Origin: Nematocida ironsii
Taxonomy: Eukaryota > Microsporidia
Direction: 5' to 3'
DNA length: 64,000 nt
Assembly: GCA_001642415.1 (NCBI GenBank)
Contig: LTDK01000146.1
Span: 21,657-85,656 of the forward strand
Shown one piece after another: positions 9,120-18,080 of the stretch (position 1 is its first letter; the number at the start of each line of letters is the position of its first letter). The notes under the pieces were generated by a model. That model was not told where the DNA came from. It saw only the letters and a list, made by a program, of their open reading frames with translations, and ran no database searches. A program made the translations under genes and the position numbers.

Positions 9120-10703
9120 ATGAATAAAGCGCAGCAAAAATTAGTCCAAACATATCTAAGAGCACTAGCAAATAAAAAATTTATCATGACAGTTTATTCA
9201 TACACTGTCCTCTGCAGGCTATTCAAAGAAGAAACGAAAGTTGAAAAGAATGAAGAGGAGAAAATTTTATTAAACCACCCACATGTTAAGCTAATTTGCC
9301 AAAGCATACCGCTCACTAAAAACGAACTCAAAGAAGAGGTAGAAAGTATCAGAACTGTTGTATGCACAGCTTGCTCTAATGGCACGGTGGTAATAGTAAA
9401 AGACAAAGAAAACTATACAATACTAACAGACAAAATGAATACTATACCGATATATGTGCACACCCATAAAAAAATGGGATCTGTTACAGTAGCTATAGGA
9501 CAGCCGGATGAAAAAGATGAGCACACAACAGCAGTGCTAAAGTATGGCGAAGGGATATGCATGACATCTAGCACGGCGTGGATAGTTAGAAAGACCTGTA
9601 TGCACCAGCACGCCTGCCTAACTGCCACTGGTGCCTGTACATACATTAATACAGACATGTATTTAGAGCATATTCTGCACAATTCTCTTAAAGAGATAAT
9701 TAGCAATAATTTCGACAGAAGGTGTAATTCTATATTCATTTCATTCAGCGGGGGGATTGATTCATTCCTATGTGCCACACTATGCTGTAAGTACTTTAGA
9801 GAAAGGATGATATACCTTATAAATACTTCATTCTATAAGAATGGGAAGATTTGTTCGCGAGACAGGCAGACGTCTATTGAGCTGTATCCCTATCTTTTAA
9901 AGTATACTACGCAAAAGAAGTGCATCTTGGTTGAGAACAATATCACAAGAGAAGAGATAATTTGTAACAAAGATAAAATATCTGAAATAACCAAAAATAC
10001 GACTATGGACTTTAATTTGGCGGCTCTTCACTACTTTACTGCAAAGAAAACAAAGGAGCTAGGGGGTACTTGCATTTTTACAGGAACGGGAGGAGACGAG
10101 CTATTCTTAGGATACTCTCGCCACAGAGAGAAAAAACAAGAAATAGAAGATGCTATGCCAAACATCTCTAAACAATCTTCTGATGTATCTTATTTAGAAA
10201 CAGTGACAGGCGCCTCACACTGTGATAAACAGATGAATTCTAAGGTAGGGCAGAATATGGAAGGCATATCTTCTGATGTGTCCTTAGCACACGGCAGTGC
10301 AGTGGCAGTGTCTCAAATGAAGTCTGGCTCTGTTAGTAAACATCTGATTAGTATGATTATGTCTGATGTGGCTGAATTTTGGAGCACTAATTTGCACAGA
10401 GACTATAATGCTGGGCTAATGTCTGGGGTTTCTCTACTGTCTCCATTTCTATGTGACTCTGTGCTAGAATATGCAGTGTCAAATGCCTCACCGAATCAAG
10501 TGGGAAAGAAACAGCTAACTAAGATTTTGGAAAGAGTGCACCCGGGTATTTGTTTGAAGAAAAAGCTTGCAGGGCAGTATGGATCAGGGATTGCAGATGT
10601 AATTAGAAGTATTAGATGCCGAGCGCACACACTGTGCAGAAACAATGAATGCCTCTCACTGGAGTGCACTTCTAGAGAAAGTAAGGAAAGGCCGGCCGAG
10701 TGA
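9120..10703 (+). CDS. ASNSD1-like asparagine synthetase-domain protein
   Basis: The C-terminal half is an asparagine-synthetase-type ATP pyrophosphatase domain. The PP-loop SGGIDS is at residues 210-215, the FTGTGGDELFLGYSR motif follows about 110 residues later, and a conserved LLSPFL and KKLAGQYG region comes near the end. The N-terminal part is a degenerate glutaminase-like region and the protein does not start Met-Cys, so ammonia release from glutamine is not expected. This layout matches ASNSD1 (yeast Yml096w) rather than true asparagine synthetase; the biochemical role of that family is poorly known. A low-complexity Ser-rich insert lies between about residues 345 and 415. The gene sits between the two candidate polar tube genes on the same strand. 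The start follows the sequence CTTGGGATTTA, a G-triplet close to the ATG. Confidence 0.85.
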   Translation: MNKAQQKLVQTYLRALANKKFIMTVYSYTVLCRLFKEETKVEKNEEEKILLNHPHVKLICQSIPLTKNELKEEVESIRTVVCTACSNGTVVIVKDKENYTILTDKMNTIPIYVHTHKKMGSVTVAIGQPDEKDEHTTAVLKYGEGICMTSSTAWIVRKTCMHQHACLTATGACTYINTDMYLEHILHNSLKEIISNNFDRRCNSIFISFSGGIDSFLCATLCCKYFRERMIYLINTSFYKNGKICSRDRQTSIELYPYLLKYTTQKKCILVENNITREEIICNKDKISEITKNTTMDFNLAALHYFTAKKTKELGGTCIFTGTGGDELFLGYSRHREKKQEIEDAMPNISKQSSDVSYLETVTGASHCDKQMNSKVGQNMEGISSDVSLAHGSAVAVSQMKSGSVSKHLISMIMSDVAEFWSTNLHRDYNAGLMSGVSLLSPFLCDSVLEYAVSNASPNQVGKKQLTKILERVHPGICLKKKLAGQYGSGIADVIRSIRCRAHTLCRNNECLSLECTSRESKERPAE

Positions 10704-10903
10704 CTTCTTTTTTCTTTATTCTAAGACAATGTTCTAGGAATGCAAAAACAAACCATGCGAAGAGACTGAATGGACTCATACGGCTTTGAAACACGTTTTG
10801 GCTTGTAAACAACGAAAAGTTTGGCACTTTTGCGTGCACAATTGGTGCATTTCACTACGAAATCTAAAACAAAAGTATTTAATACAAGATACCTGCAGTC
10901 TCA

Positions 10904-11659
10904 ATGACAAAATACCAAAGGTCAAGAAGAATAATTATGGTGGCCACGATCGTGGGCATGCTTTTAAAAACATACTCAGCAGCCAGAATGGCCATGTCTC
11001 CAGCAATTGGTGCGCAGATGGGCCAGATGTGTGCGCCAGGATTTTTAAAAGGAACAAGCATTCTTGGGTCTATGGGGGTTAATGGAATGGGAGGAGTGTC
11101 AAATGGCATAAGAATAAATGCGCCAACCCTCTGTGTAAAGCAAGCCCCAGAGCCTACTGAAGTGCTCAAAATGTCTCCTATACTTAAAAAACTAGCACAG
11201 CAACAGGCCGTACAGGCAATTTTGAATCTCCAGGACTCTGAGTGTAAGATAGGAAAAGTTAACCCAAAGACACAGGCTTGCTTCCTTTTCAAAACTATTA
11301 GAGCAAAAGCACAGGCGCCAGTTACTGCAATTACCACTACTGGAAATGCACTGTTCTTGAGAAACAAGGAAAAAGTAAGTGCAATGATAGTTATAGAGAA
11401 GTTCGGAGAGCTTACTCCCCAGAAGAAGAAACCAATTACTCTTGAACAGCTGGTTGGTAGACCCATCTCTAGTACAACCTTCAACGAATTTGATGACATT
11501 CTTAAGAGAGAAGGCAATCCAGTTTCTCGTACCAAGAAGAACAAGTGTGCTGCATGCCTTAAGGATCTTAAGGAGAATATGTCTCTTGGCGGTGATATGG
11601 AATGTGATATATGTTCTGATTCTATTTCTATGCCTTTAGATTTCTCTGCCCTCAAATAA
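10904..11659 (+). CDS. Candidate polar tube protein 2
   Basis: This 251-residue protein starts with a basic n-region (KYQRSRR) and a hydrophobic segment at residues 10-25, a signal peptide. The mature protein is basic and Lys-rich. It has Met/Gly-rich segments after the signal and spaced single cysteines, then a C-terminal CAACLKDL and CDIC pair. Length, basic charge, signal peptide and conserved-looking cysteines match PTP2, which binds PTP1 in the polar tube. In Encephalitozoon and Antonospora the ptp1 and ptp2 genes are neighbours. Here the candidate pair is on one strand but separated by the ASNSD1-like gene. Residue identity to known PTP2 cannot be measured here, so this stays a candidate. 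AATAAA overlaps the stop at 11655-11660. Confidence 0.65.
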   Translation: MTKYQRSRRIIMVATIVGMLLKTYSAARMAMSPAIGAQMGQMCAPGFLKGTSILGSMGVNGMGGVSNGIRINAPTLCVKQAPEPTEVLKMSPILKKLAQQQAVQAILNLQDSECKIGKVNPKTQACFLFKTIRAKAQAPVTAITTTGNALFLRNKEKVSAMIVIEKFGELTPQKKKPITLEQLVGRPISSTTFNEFDDILKREGNPVSRTKKNKCAACLKDLKENMSLGGDMECDICSDSISMPLDFSALK

Positions 11660-12235
11660 AACCAGATTTAAACTCATCTAAAGCGCGGCGCCATTGGTTT
11701 ATGATACAGGATAGGAACAAAATTAATAAATCGGCAATCAATTTATGTTAGCTATGGGTGTCTTATGCTTCTGTTACAGAGTTTCATCTGCTTTGCGGGT
11801 TGTTCACACTTCTGTATGCCGTTGTATTTGCTCCCAAGAATCTTTATTATGACGGCTCTCGCATAAACATCGGCATTCTTAAATCATATAATAAATTGAC
11901 TCTAAGTATTCAACTGTGTATAGTCCATATTGCTCAATATGTTTTATAATTGAAATTTATAGCTGCAATTAATAGTTAATTATTTGTGCCAGCTAATTAT
12001 TTTTTCTAATTTCTAAGAATATGCCAAGTTTACTTCAAGTGTCTCTAGACATACAATTAAATTCTTTTTTAAAAATTGGAATCCTTCGCGTTCTATCGCC
12101 TACTTTTTACTAATGCAGCTAAATAAATAATCTAAAACAACCCGAGAAATTATTTCTGGTATTTTAACAGCTAGAAATTAACATTTTGATAGTTTTTGTA
12201 CAGTATTATAACTTATATCTTTTCCCAAAGTACCT
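11660..12235. other. Spacer between convergent genes, nothing recognised
   Basis: The candidate PTP2 gene and the Tra2-like gene converge here. The left 280 bases are somewhat GC-richer than the right. A 63-codon frame at 11758-11949 starts with GTG and has no family resemblance. No tRNA-like or structured element is evident. Confidence 0.4.
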
Positions 12236-13072
12236 TTATTCATCTTTCTGCTTTTCTGCAGTATTTATTTCAGATCCTTCCTCTTTCTTTGTTATACTTT
12301 CTCCCTGAGCTTCTTCGCTCTGCGCCTTTTCTGCACTTTCTTCTGCTACTTTGGCCATATCTCCTTCTTTTCCTTCCATTTTACTATCTTCCTTCTTCGC
12401 ATGTCCGGCCTGGGTTATTGAATATTCTACACGCACAACAGACCCATTCATAGCCTGATCTGTTATCTTCTCCTTAGCTGCAGTAGCATTTTCTACCGTA
12501 TCAAAGTATACAAATGCATATCCTCTGCTATACCCAGTGTACTTGTCCAAAATTAACTCAGCCTTTATAAATGAAAGACTGTTTCCTAACTTCTCACAGA
12601 GCCACTGCTTTAGCTCTTCTTCAGTTGCCTTGGTGTCTATTCCAAATATACTTAAAACATTCACAGGCTTCTGCTCAGTTGGTGGCAGCCTTTTTTTATA
12701 GTATGGCCTGGACCGATTTTCATTGTAATATGAATTCCATGTACTCTCTGGTCTATCTGGCCTTCCATACCTCCTCCTTGGAGGGAGCTCATACCCCTTC
12801 CGTGAGTCCCTTCGGTATCTCTCATCAGGGTATGCAGTAGATGAATATGTTTTATACCCCCTTGGCGAATACACACTTCCATTATCTACCCGTCTATCTC
12901 TATAACCAGGATAGTCTTCATATCTGCTTCCTCTATCCCCATACCTACTGTAATTTTTGTTTCTGTATCGGTTAAGTGGCGGCCTATACCCTCTCTCTGG
13001 CTCCTGTCTTTCTCTGTTAGATTGCTCTCCTTCTGGTGTTTTATGTGAATTTGGTCCTTCCTGTGAATTCAT
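12236..13072 (-). CDS. Tra2-like RRM protein with Arg/Tyr-rich N-terminus
   Basis: A single RRM lies at about residues 136-215, with RNP2 LSIFGI and RNP1 RGYAFVYF. It ends in VVRVEYSITQAGH, which closely resembles the end of the Transformer-2 RRM. The N-terminal 130 residues are Arg/Tyr/Ser-rich, with RY, SRY and RDRR patterns like an RS/RG region. The C-terminal 60 residues are Lys/Glu-rich. Tra2 proteins bind GAA-rich RNA and regulate splicing in other eukaryotes. Every protein gene in this window is uninterrupted, so the job here may be mRNA packaging, export or translation; that is inference. The gene is followed on the same strand, 29 bp upstream of its start, by the end of the cofactor-D-like gene. 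Confidence 0.75.
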   Translation of the reverse strand: MNSQEGPNSHKTPEGEQSNRERQEPERGYRPPLNRYRNKNYSRYGDRGSRYEDYPGYRDRRVDNGSVYSPRGYKTYSSTAYPDERYRRDSRKGYELPPRRRYGRPDRPESTWNSYYNENRSRPYYKKRLPPTEQKPVNVLSIFGIDTKATEEELKQWLCEKLGNSLSFIKAELILDKYTGYSRGYAFVYFDTVENATAAKEKITDQAMNGSVVRVEYSITQAGHAKKEDSKMEGKEGDMAKVAEESAEKAQSEEAQGESITKKEEGSEINTAEKQKDE

Positions 13073-13101
13073 TAGAAATTAAAAAAACAAAAATATTTTT
13101 G

Positions 13102-15423
13102 TTAAATCAATATCTTGTTACGTATCTCATTGATCTTCCATTGTGTATTCTTACTCGCTGATCCAAAAACTCTTTCAAGATAATTATTCGCCAAATTCTG
13201 AATATTTTTTACTTTGAAAAGGCCCTTCTCCATGCCCAATATTTTTTGGTGCACACTTCCATCTGAGGAGATAAGTGTGTTAAGAATCCCTTCTAGAACC
13301 ATACTTATTGTGGTTCTTCTTTCCGCAGTGCTTTCTATTGGAGCGCTCTTTTCTGATTTTGTCTGCTTCCCTCTCTGCGCGCGCAAGAGCCGTTTCATAG
13401 TTTTAAGGCCTGCCGAAAGTATCGCCGTATCTAGAGATGCATTCTGAACTTCTTTTGTATATACAGAGAATGTATACGCCAAGAGCCTATGTGGGTATAC
13501 TTTTTGAAATGCAGGAAGAATTGTGGTGAATATAGCATGTGCAAGTCTTCTTGACTTATCTATCGAAAGCTTCAGTATATTCTGCATTAGCAGCTTTTTC
13601 TCTTCTTTGTTTAGCTTTATTCCTGCAGATGGAAGCTTTAATTGTGAAAGAACCACAGAAAGTGGCACATTATTCTGCTGCTTATTATATAATTCATATT
13701 TTAGAGCTCCTGAACTGCGCACGCATACATGCACTAGCAAGTACAGCGAATCAAATCTGCAGTATGAGCCAATATCTCCAAGTAGTGGGTCCACTGTATA
13801 GCACGCCAAAAGCTCAAATAGAATTGTCTTTGCTTTTTCTGGAGAAATAATTCTTTGCGTTGCAAGCAGATATACATATGACGCATATGACGGCGATCCC
13901 TTCATCAATGCAATGGCTGAGCACTCTACACCCACTTTATCCATTTTTTCAATCAGCGGGGCTTTAACCATAATTGCTGCTAAGACTGTAGTTGGCGTTT
14001 TAGCTGTTCTGGCAATAGAACTAATGAATGTCTGATCTATGGTTTCTTTATGTGCTAAAAGCGCCTTTAAAACCTCCTTTGTAAATACATTCTTCCCCAT
14101 GCAATGCAAAAGAACTGCGCGCGAACTTGGTGTGGCTAACTCAGTTCTTTGCACTGCCTTTATTAATAATTTCATTAGCTCTAACTCTATCTTCACTAAT
14201 GGGGACAGGAGTTTCGGTGGGATTGTTGATACAATTTCTGTTAGTTTGGCCGCTGTTGTACTTATTGTTGAATCTTTTCTCTTCTTTTTCTTCTTGTGCT
14301 CACTAATATTCATTCTAAGCGCACAAGCTATGCTGAATATATCTGCGGCATCCCAGGCATACTCCTCTCCTGCATACATTTTTAGCTGAGCAGCCCGTTT
14401 AATAAGAAGCGGGGTTCCTTCAGAAACAAGAAGATTAGAGTATGAAATAAGCAATGCTTTACTAATCCTTCCAAACTTTAAAAGCATTTTTATATTGGGA
14501 GCAGGTTTTCTTATTTCATCCAGCATGCACAGCGATCTATCCGATGGGTTGTGCCCTAAATATTCAATAAATATACCAATCGCACTCTTTCTTACTTCAC
14601 TATGGCGAGAAAAGAGGGAGAGAAGAATAATAAATGGCAAATGCCTCTTTTCTCCGCTTTTTGTCATTCCCCATAGTATTACTAGAAGCCCATTCAGTGT
14701 TTTTTCGTTTGATACTTTTACAACGTAGTTTTTTACTATTTTCAGTACTTTTTTTATTGCTTCGTCTGCTTTTTCTTTTGCTCTGTAAATATGTATTCCC
14801 AATAAAGCAAGCATGGCAGGAGACCACACAGGATTTGGGAGAATTTTCTTGCTTTCTTCCATAAGGCCATCTATAGTGTTTTCTATCAAATTACTTCTTT
14901 TTCCTATCTTTAGAGCAGCATTAATTGCTTTTATTTTTACTTGACTATTTGACTCTCCAATCATATCTATTATTCTATTGTAGAACACTCCTTCTGTATC
15001 CAGCCCCCTCTGCACAACGGCTTTAAAAAGACTTATCATAGCCATCTGCACCAAGTGTGATTTGCTGTCTATTCTTATACTCTTCTGCAAATTGTCTTCG
15101 TCTATAACAAATCCCTTCTTTATGCTCTGCGAAATTGCCTTTAGCCCGAGCGGTAGCCCTATTGATATTCCACACATTTCCACGCCACTATCTCCAATTG
15201 TGCACCTTTTGCTCTCTTGGCCTATACCGCAAATACAGATTGTGTCTCTATTGGCTCTGCTGTGTATTAGTCCTAGAACATGATGCAGCCTCCCCTCAGG
15301 ATAGTACACCCCCCGGGCCTTTGCCATATTTCGTATCTTATTGTATGTACTCTCAGTCATTTTTACTAAAAATGGATTGGCCAGTATTTCCTCTACTTTT
15401 TGCAAGTATTCCTCTGCAGACAT
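13102..15423 (-). CDS. Tubulin-specific chaperone D (Cin1/TBCD)-like HEAT-repeat protein
   Basis: This is a long all-helical, HEAT/ARM-type protein. Near residue 540 it contains LLGDIGSYCRFDSLYLLVH, which resembles the TBCD signature around GDVGSWVREAAM. TBCD/Cin1 binds beta-tubulin and acts with cofactors C and E in making alpha/beta-tubulin dimers. At about 770 residues it is shorter than yeast Cin1 (about 1,000). An in-frame ATG 12 codons upstream (15459) would extend the protein. I prefer the ATG at 15423 because the start MSAEEYLQKVEEIL reads like a normal N-terminus and the extra codons contain CCCGGAAAT, similar to the promoter-like motif elsewhere. Other HEAT-repeat proteins (adaptins, importins) cannot be fully excluded. 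Confidence 0.5.
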   Translation of the reverse strand: MSAEEYLQKVEEILANPFLVKMTESTYNKIRNMAKARGVYYPEGRLHHVLGLIHSRANRDTICICGIGQESKRCTIGDSGVEMCGISIGLPLGLKAISQSIKKGFVIDEDNLQKSIRIDSKSHLVQMAMISLFKAVVQRGLDTEGVFYNRIIDMIGESNSQVKIKAINAALKIGKRSNLIENTIDGLMEESKKILPNPVWSPAMLALLGIHIYRAKEKADEAIKKVLKIVKNYVVKVSNEKTLNGLLVILWGMTKSGEKRHLPFIILLSLFSRHSEVRKSAIGIFIEYLGHNPSDRSLCMLDEIRKPAPNIKMLLKFGRISKALLISYSNLLVSEGTPLLIKRAAQLKMYAGEEYAWDAADIFSIACALRMNISEHKKKKKRKDSTISTTAAKLTEIVSTIPPKLLSPLVKIELELMKLLIKAVQRTELATPSSRAVLLHCMGKNVFTKEVLKALLAHKETIDQTFISSIARTAKTPTTVLAAIMVKAPLIEKMDKVGVECSAIALMKGSPSYASYVYLLATQRIISPEKAKTILFELLACYTVDPLLGDIGSYCRFDSLYLLVHVCVRSSGALKYELYNKQQNNVPLSVVLSQLKLPSAGIKLNKEEKKLLMQNILKLSIDKSRRLAHAIFTTILPAFQKVYPHRLLAYTFSVYTKEVQNASLDTAILSAGLKTMKRLLRAQRGKQTKSEKSAPIESTAERRTTISMVLEGILNTLISSDGSVHQKILGMEKGLFKVKNIQNLANNYLERVFGSASKNTQWKINEIRNKILI

Positions 15424-15518
15424 TCTTAAATAAAAAGAAATTTCCGGGTATAAACGCATAAATCCTTAATTTATTGAATATGGTGCTGTTCTGCATTATG
15501 TATAGGCATAAAAAAGTA

Positions 15519-16058
15519 TTATTTTGTTATGAAAATGTCAGAATTTAAGACTTTTACTGTACTCATCATATCATGTATTTCTTCTTCTTTCTCTTTATTA
15601 ATGTCACCTTCTTTAAATAAACTTAACACTATATCTGACAGCGCATACTTAGTCACCCCTATATATATGTGCATAAGACGCACTTTCCCATCATTTCTGG
15701 ATATGTATCCATCTATTTTGGCAATCATCCAATCAAGCATTTCTGGCTGCTTCTCCACAATGCTTGGCTTTATAGATGATCTATGTTTATTTAAAAATGT
15801 ATCTATTCCTCTTTTGAAATCTTTTGATGTGTATTCTATTGAAACAACCGTCGCCCCATCTACATCATTCATTCCTAAAATATCCTCTATGTGCAAGTCT
15901 ACCTCTGGAACTGGCTGCATTAAATCAACAATTAAAAACTCATCCTGCTCTGAGCCTCCTGCAAACATATACTGATAGTTCTGGGCAGCAATTAAATGGG
16001 AGATGTCTTTGTGCTCCTTTGGTATTTTAATGTCAATGCTATTGTCGTAAAGCAACAT
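15519..16058 (-). CDS. Hypothetical protein (179 aa)
   Basis: This is a complete frame with ATG at 16058. The product is acidic, alpha/beta in pattern, and has no signal peptide or membrane segment. The first 60 residues read like beta strands and the last 80 are helical, ending KVLNSDIFITK. Its start is only 14 bp from the start of the divergent gene at 16073, so the two must share a tiny bidirectional promoter. I do not recognise the family. The overlapping plus-strand frame at 15529-15975 is rejected because it is Ser/Cys/Phe-rich in the manner of antisense frames. Confidence 0.65.
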   Translation of the reverse strand: MLLYDNSIDIKIPKEHKDISHLIAAQNYQYMFAGGSEQDEFLIVDLMQPVPEVDLHIEDILGMNDVDGATVVSIEYTSKDFKRGIDTFLNKHRSSIKPSIVEKQPEMLDWMIAKIDGYISRNDGKVRLMHIYIGVTKYALSDIVLSLFKEGDINKEKEEEIHDMMSTVKVLNSDIFITK

Positions 16059-16072
16059 AAAATTATTTTTAG

Positions 16073-16315
16073 ATGGAAGAGTGTAAAGAGTTATTTGAAA
16101 ATAAAAGCAATTTGCCAGACACAGAGCTAATCGATCAGATTAAAACAAAGCTTACTGAAAAATTAAGAAGAATAACTGAAGTCACCAGTGAAATATCAGA
16201 TGAAGAAGCAGGCAAAATGATTGGCTTGCTAGAAAAGAAAGTGCAATGCTTTGATAGGTGCAAAAAGCTCTTTACACGGAGCACCCTATCAACTGATGAC
16301 TCTACTGACGAATAA
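16073..16315 (+). CDS. Hypothetical small helical protein (80 aa)
   Basis: This is a short ATG-initiated frame, acidic, Lys/Glu/Leu-rich and almost wholly helical. It could form a coiled coil (residues 20-68) and has two cysteines near the C-terminal third. The tail is Ser/Thr/Asp-rich (STLSTDDSTDE), resembling a phosphorylatable tail. It is transcribed divergently from the 179-residue gene with 14 bp between the starts. Composition is clearly protein-like, unlike random frames in this AT-rich DNA. No function is recognised. Confidence 0.6.
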   Translation: MEECKELFENKSNLPDTELIDQIKTKLTEKLRRITEVTSEISDEEAGKMIGLLEKKVQCFDRCKKLFTRSTLSTDDSTDE

Positions 16316-16423
16316 CCGCATCCTTGAATTAACTTTCAATCTACTTCTGATTTAATAAACGAATCGTATCTATTTCCCCTATTATCAAGCTATTTAAGAT
16401 CAGCAATTTATGCATATTACAAA

Positions 16424-16552
16424 ATGAACAAGGAATCAACAGTAAAAATTGTATTTTTAGCAGTCGGCTTAGCAATTGGAGTAGGTATTGGTATATTTAG
16501 TGTTAAAGGATATGAAAAATTCTTCTCTAAGTCTAAGCCCGCAGCCAGTTAA
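16424..16552 (+). CDS. Possible 42-aa single-pass membrane microprotein
   Basis: An ATG-initiated 42-codon frame ends with TAA at 16552. After a short polar start with one Lys (MNKESTVK), it has a hydrophobic segment at residues 9-27 containing a small-residue pattern (AVGLAIGVGIGIFSV). A basic tail with several Lys follows. Such a segment is unlikely to arise with this balance by chance, and a Gly-zipper of this kind suits helix packing in a membrane complex. It lies 108 bp downstream of the 80-residue gene on the same strand. It could be a small subunit of a membrane complex, but no known one is matched. Confidence 0.4.
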   Translation: MNKESTVKIVFLAVGLAIGVGIGIFSVKGYEKFFSKSKPAAS

Positions 16553-17210
16553 AAATAAAGTAAATCAAGCACGTTTTGACATGGAAATAAACAAAAAGTA
16601 AGATTGTTTCATTTTTAGCTGACTATTTCTTTGCCCCATGCTGTATACATAAGCAGCATTCGATTGTTTAGATTATATTTGGGTTATGTAAATTCGCATT
16701 AAAAAGTAGATGTATAATTTGTTTTGAGCTGTTATTAATATACTCTCAATGTAAATAAAAGTTCTGCACTGTTGCAGATATAGTCTATATGTTTTTATAA
16801 ATATATCTGAAGTATCTAGTAGTCTGCTTTATTGCAATATATTGATTATACTATATTGAACTCAGAACAATCCTGGTTCTTTATAATTTGAAGTGTGTTG
16901 TTTAGTTAGACCAATAAATTGCTCTACTATGGATTTGATTAGTTTAATTGCCATAGATAAGCACGTGAAAAATTAAATACGAATATATATAAAATGCTAT
17001 GTGATATTACACCCATTGGAATAGTTATAGAATATTCTGAATGGCTGCATTTCAGTATATTACATCTGCTCACTACACTGCTCCTATTTACGTAGCTCTT
17101 TAAAATTTCTGGGTATTTCTTATATTTATCCTCATACTTTTAATATTACTTTGTGGTAGATTTGAATTTCTGTGGTAGTATGAATAAATAAAATTTTATT
17201 TGCACTATGA
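16553..17210. other. AT-rich spacer, nothing recognised
   Basis: No frame, repeat or RNA-like structure could be supported between the 42-codon frame and the V-ATPase gene. It should contain the promoter of the latter. Confidence 0.4.
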
Positions 17211-17828
17211 ATGGAAAAAGGAATGAAACCATTTCTTACTAAAATATCCCGGGTGGAAATACTTGTGATCCTTGGTCTTTTATTAGTCATTCCCATGATA
17301 AAAACTGTATCATATATATTGGAGATGTTTCCTTTACTGCCCACCCCAATCGGCATACTGTCTCCTATAGTTTTAAATACCATAGGAAGCTCCATTGGTG
17401 TAGCAACTATTAGCAAATCTACCTCTGGTGGGTCTGTTAAAGTGCCTGCGCTAGTTATGAAAAGCATTCTAGGGATTGTTCTGTGCGAAGCCAACTTTAT
17501 ATTTAGCATTCTGTCTTTCTTCTTCTTGAAAGAGAGAGCAATTGAAATAGAAGATAAACTGTCCAATAACCCAGCCCTGCTAAAAGAGACCATTCTCGCC
17601 TCCTGGTCCATCCTTGCAAGTGGGCTAGTCTGCGGGGTATGCGGGATGGTTTCATCGCTAGGAAGTTCAATTGTTAATTCAGCCAGCTCAATATCTATAG
17701 CAAACAACCCAAAAATGTTTTCAAAGCTAATTAGTTTGCAGCTAATTGTAGGAGGAGTTGGAATATTTGGAACTGCTATATCCTTCTTTTTCTTATCGCT
17801 TCCTGCTCCCGCATCTAGCAGTAGCTAA
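17211..17828 (+). CDS. vma16: V-type ATPase proteolipid subunit c'' (Vma16)
   Basis: The c'' subunit is part of the proton-carrying ring of the vacuolar ATPase. The product has five hydrophobic segments (about residues 15-35, 47-67, 82-107, 125-147 and 165-195), as expected for c'' with its extra N-terminal helix. Residue E93 in VLCEANFIF is the position of the essential proton-binding glutamate. The Gly/Ser-rich segment GSSIGVATISKSTSGG matches the first of the two proteolipid repeats. At 205 residues it is close to the yeast subunit (213). The start is the ATG at 17211; the antisense frame at 17132-17707 is a shadow. It converges with the RNase P RNA gene, whose 3' end lies about 75 bp past the stop. 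Confidence 0.85.
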   Translation: MEKGMKPFLTKISRVEILVILGLLLVIPMIKTVSYILEMFPLLPTPIGILSPIVLNTIGSSIGVATISKSTSGGSVKVPALVMKSILGIVLCEANFIFSILSFFFLKERAIEIEDKLSNNPALLKETILASWSILASGLVCGVCGMVSSLGSSIVNSASSISIANNPKMFSKLISLQLIVGGVGIFGTAISFFFLSLPAPASSSS

Positions 17829-17904
17829 ATCAAATTTCAGGTTCTTCATTATCGTTATGCAAATATTGTTTCTATGCTCTTTGTATGAGATTAAGTGTTA
17901 AAGT

Positions 17905-18068
17905 GTGTGTTTTGGAGTAAGCCTCATTCTGTTAGGACAGACCAATGCCCCGGCAACATTACTATCTAAATGGTTAAAATGGTAAAACCAGCCATTACGC
18001 CCGCATTACTGCATATACCCGAGGACTTTCCTCAGAGAAGATCTCCGATGCTGCCCACCAATACACTG
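17905..18068 (-). ncRNA. rnpB: RNase P RNA, strongly reduced (about 160 nt)
   Basis: Read on the minus strand, this segment contains GAGGAAAGTCC (CR-I, 18033-18023) and, near the 3' end, ACAGAATGAGGCTTA (CR-V, 17932-17918). These pair as P4: AAG-U-CCTC with GAGG-CTT, including the conserved bulged U. P1 pairs 18066-18058 with 17915-17907 (9 bp, one mismatch). P2 pairs GGGCAG with CTGTCC. A small P3 hairpin GAGA-TCT-TCTC lies between P2 and CR-I. AGATAGTAATG before the P2 3' strand fits CR-IV. RNase P removes 5' leaders from pre-tRNA. Eukaryotic P RNAs are usually 200-400 nt or more with a large P3 domain; both P3 and the specificity domain are tiny here. RNase MRP RNA shares CR-I and CR-V, but no MRP GARAR loop is seen, so P RNA is preferred. 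The exact ends are estimated from P1. Confidence 0.85.
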
Positions 18069-18080
18069 CAAGGGTATTAA

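Noticed and set aside
11758..11949. 63-codon frame after the PTP2-like gene
   Set aside because: GTG start, no family resemblance, no continuity with the neighbouring genes.
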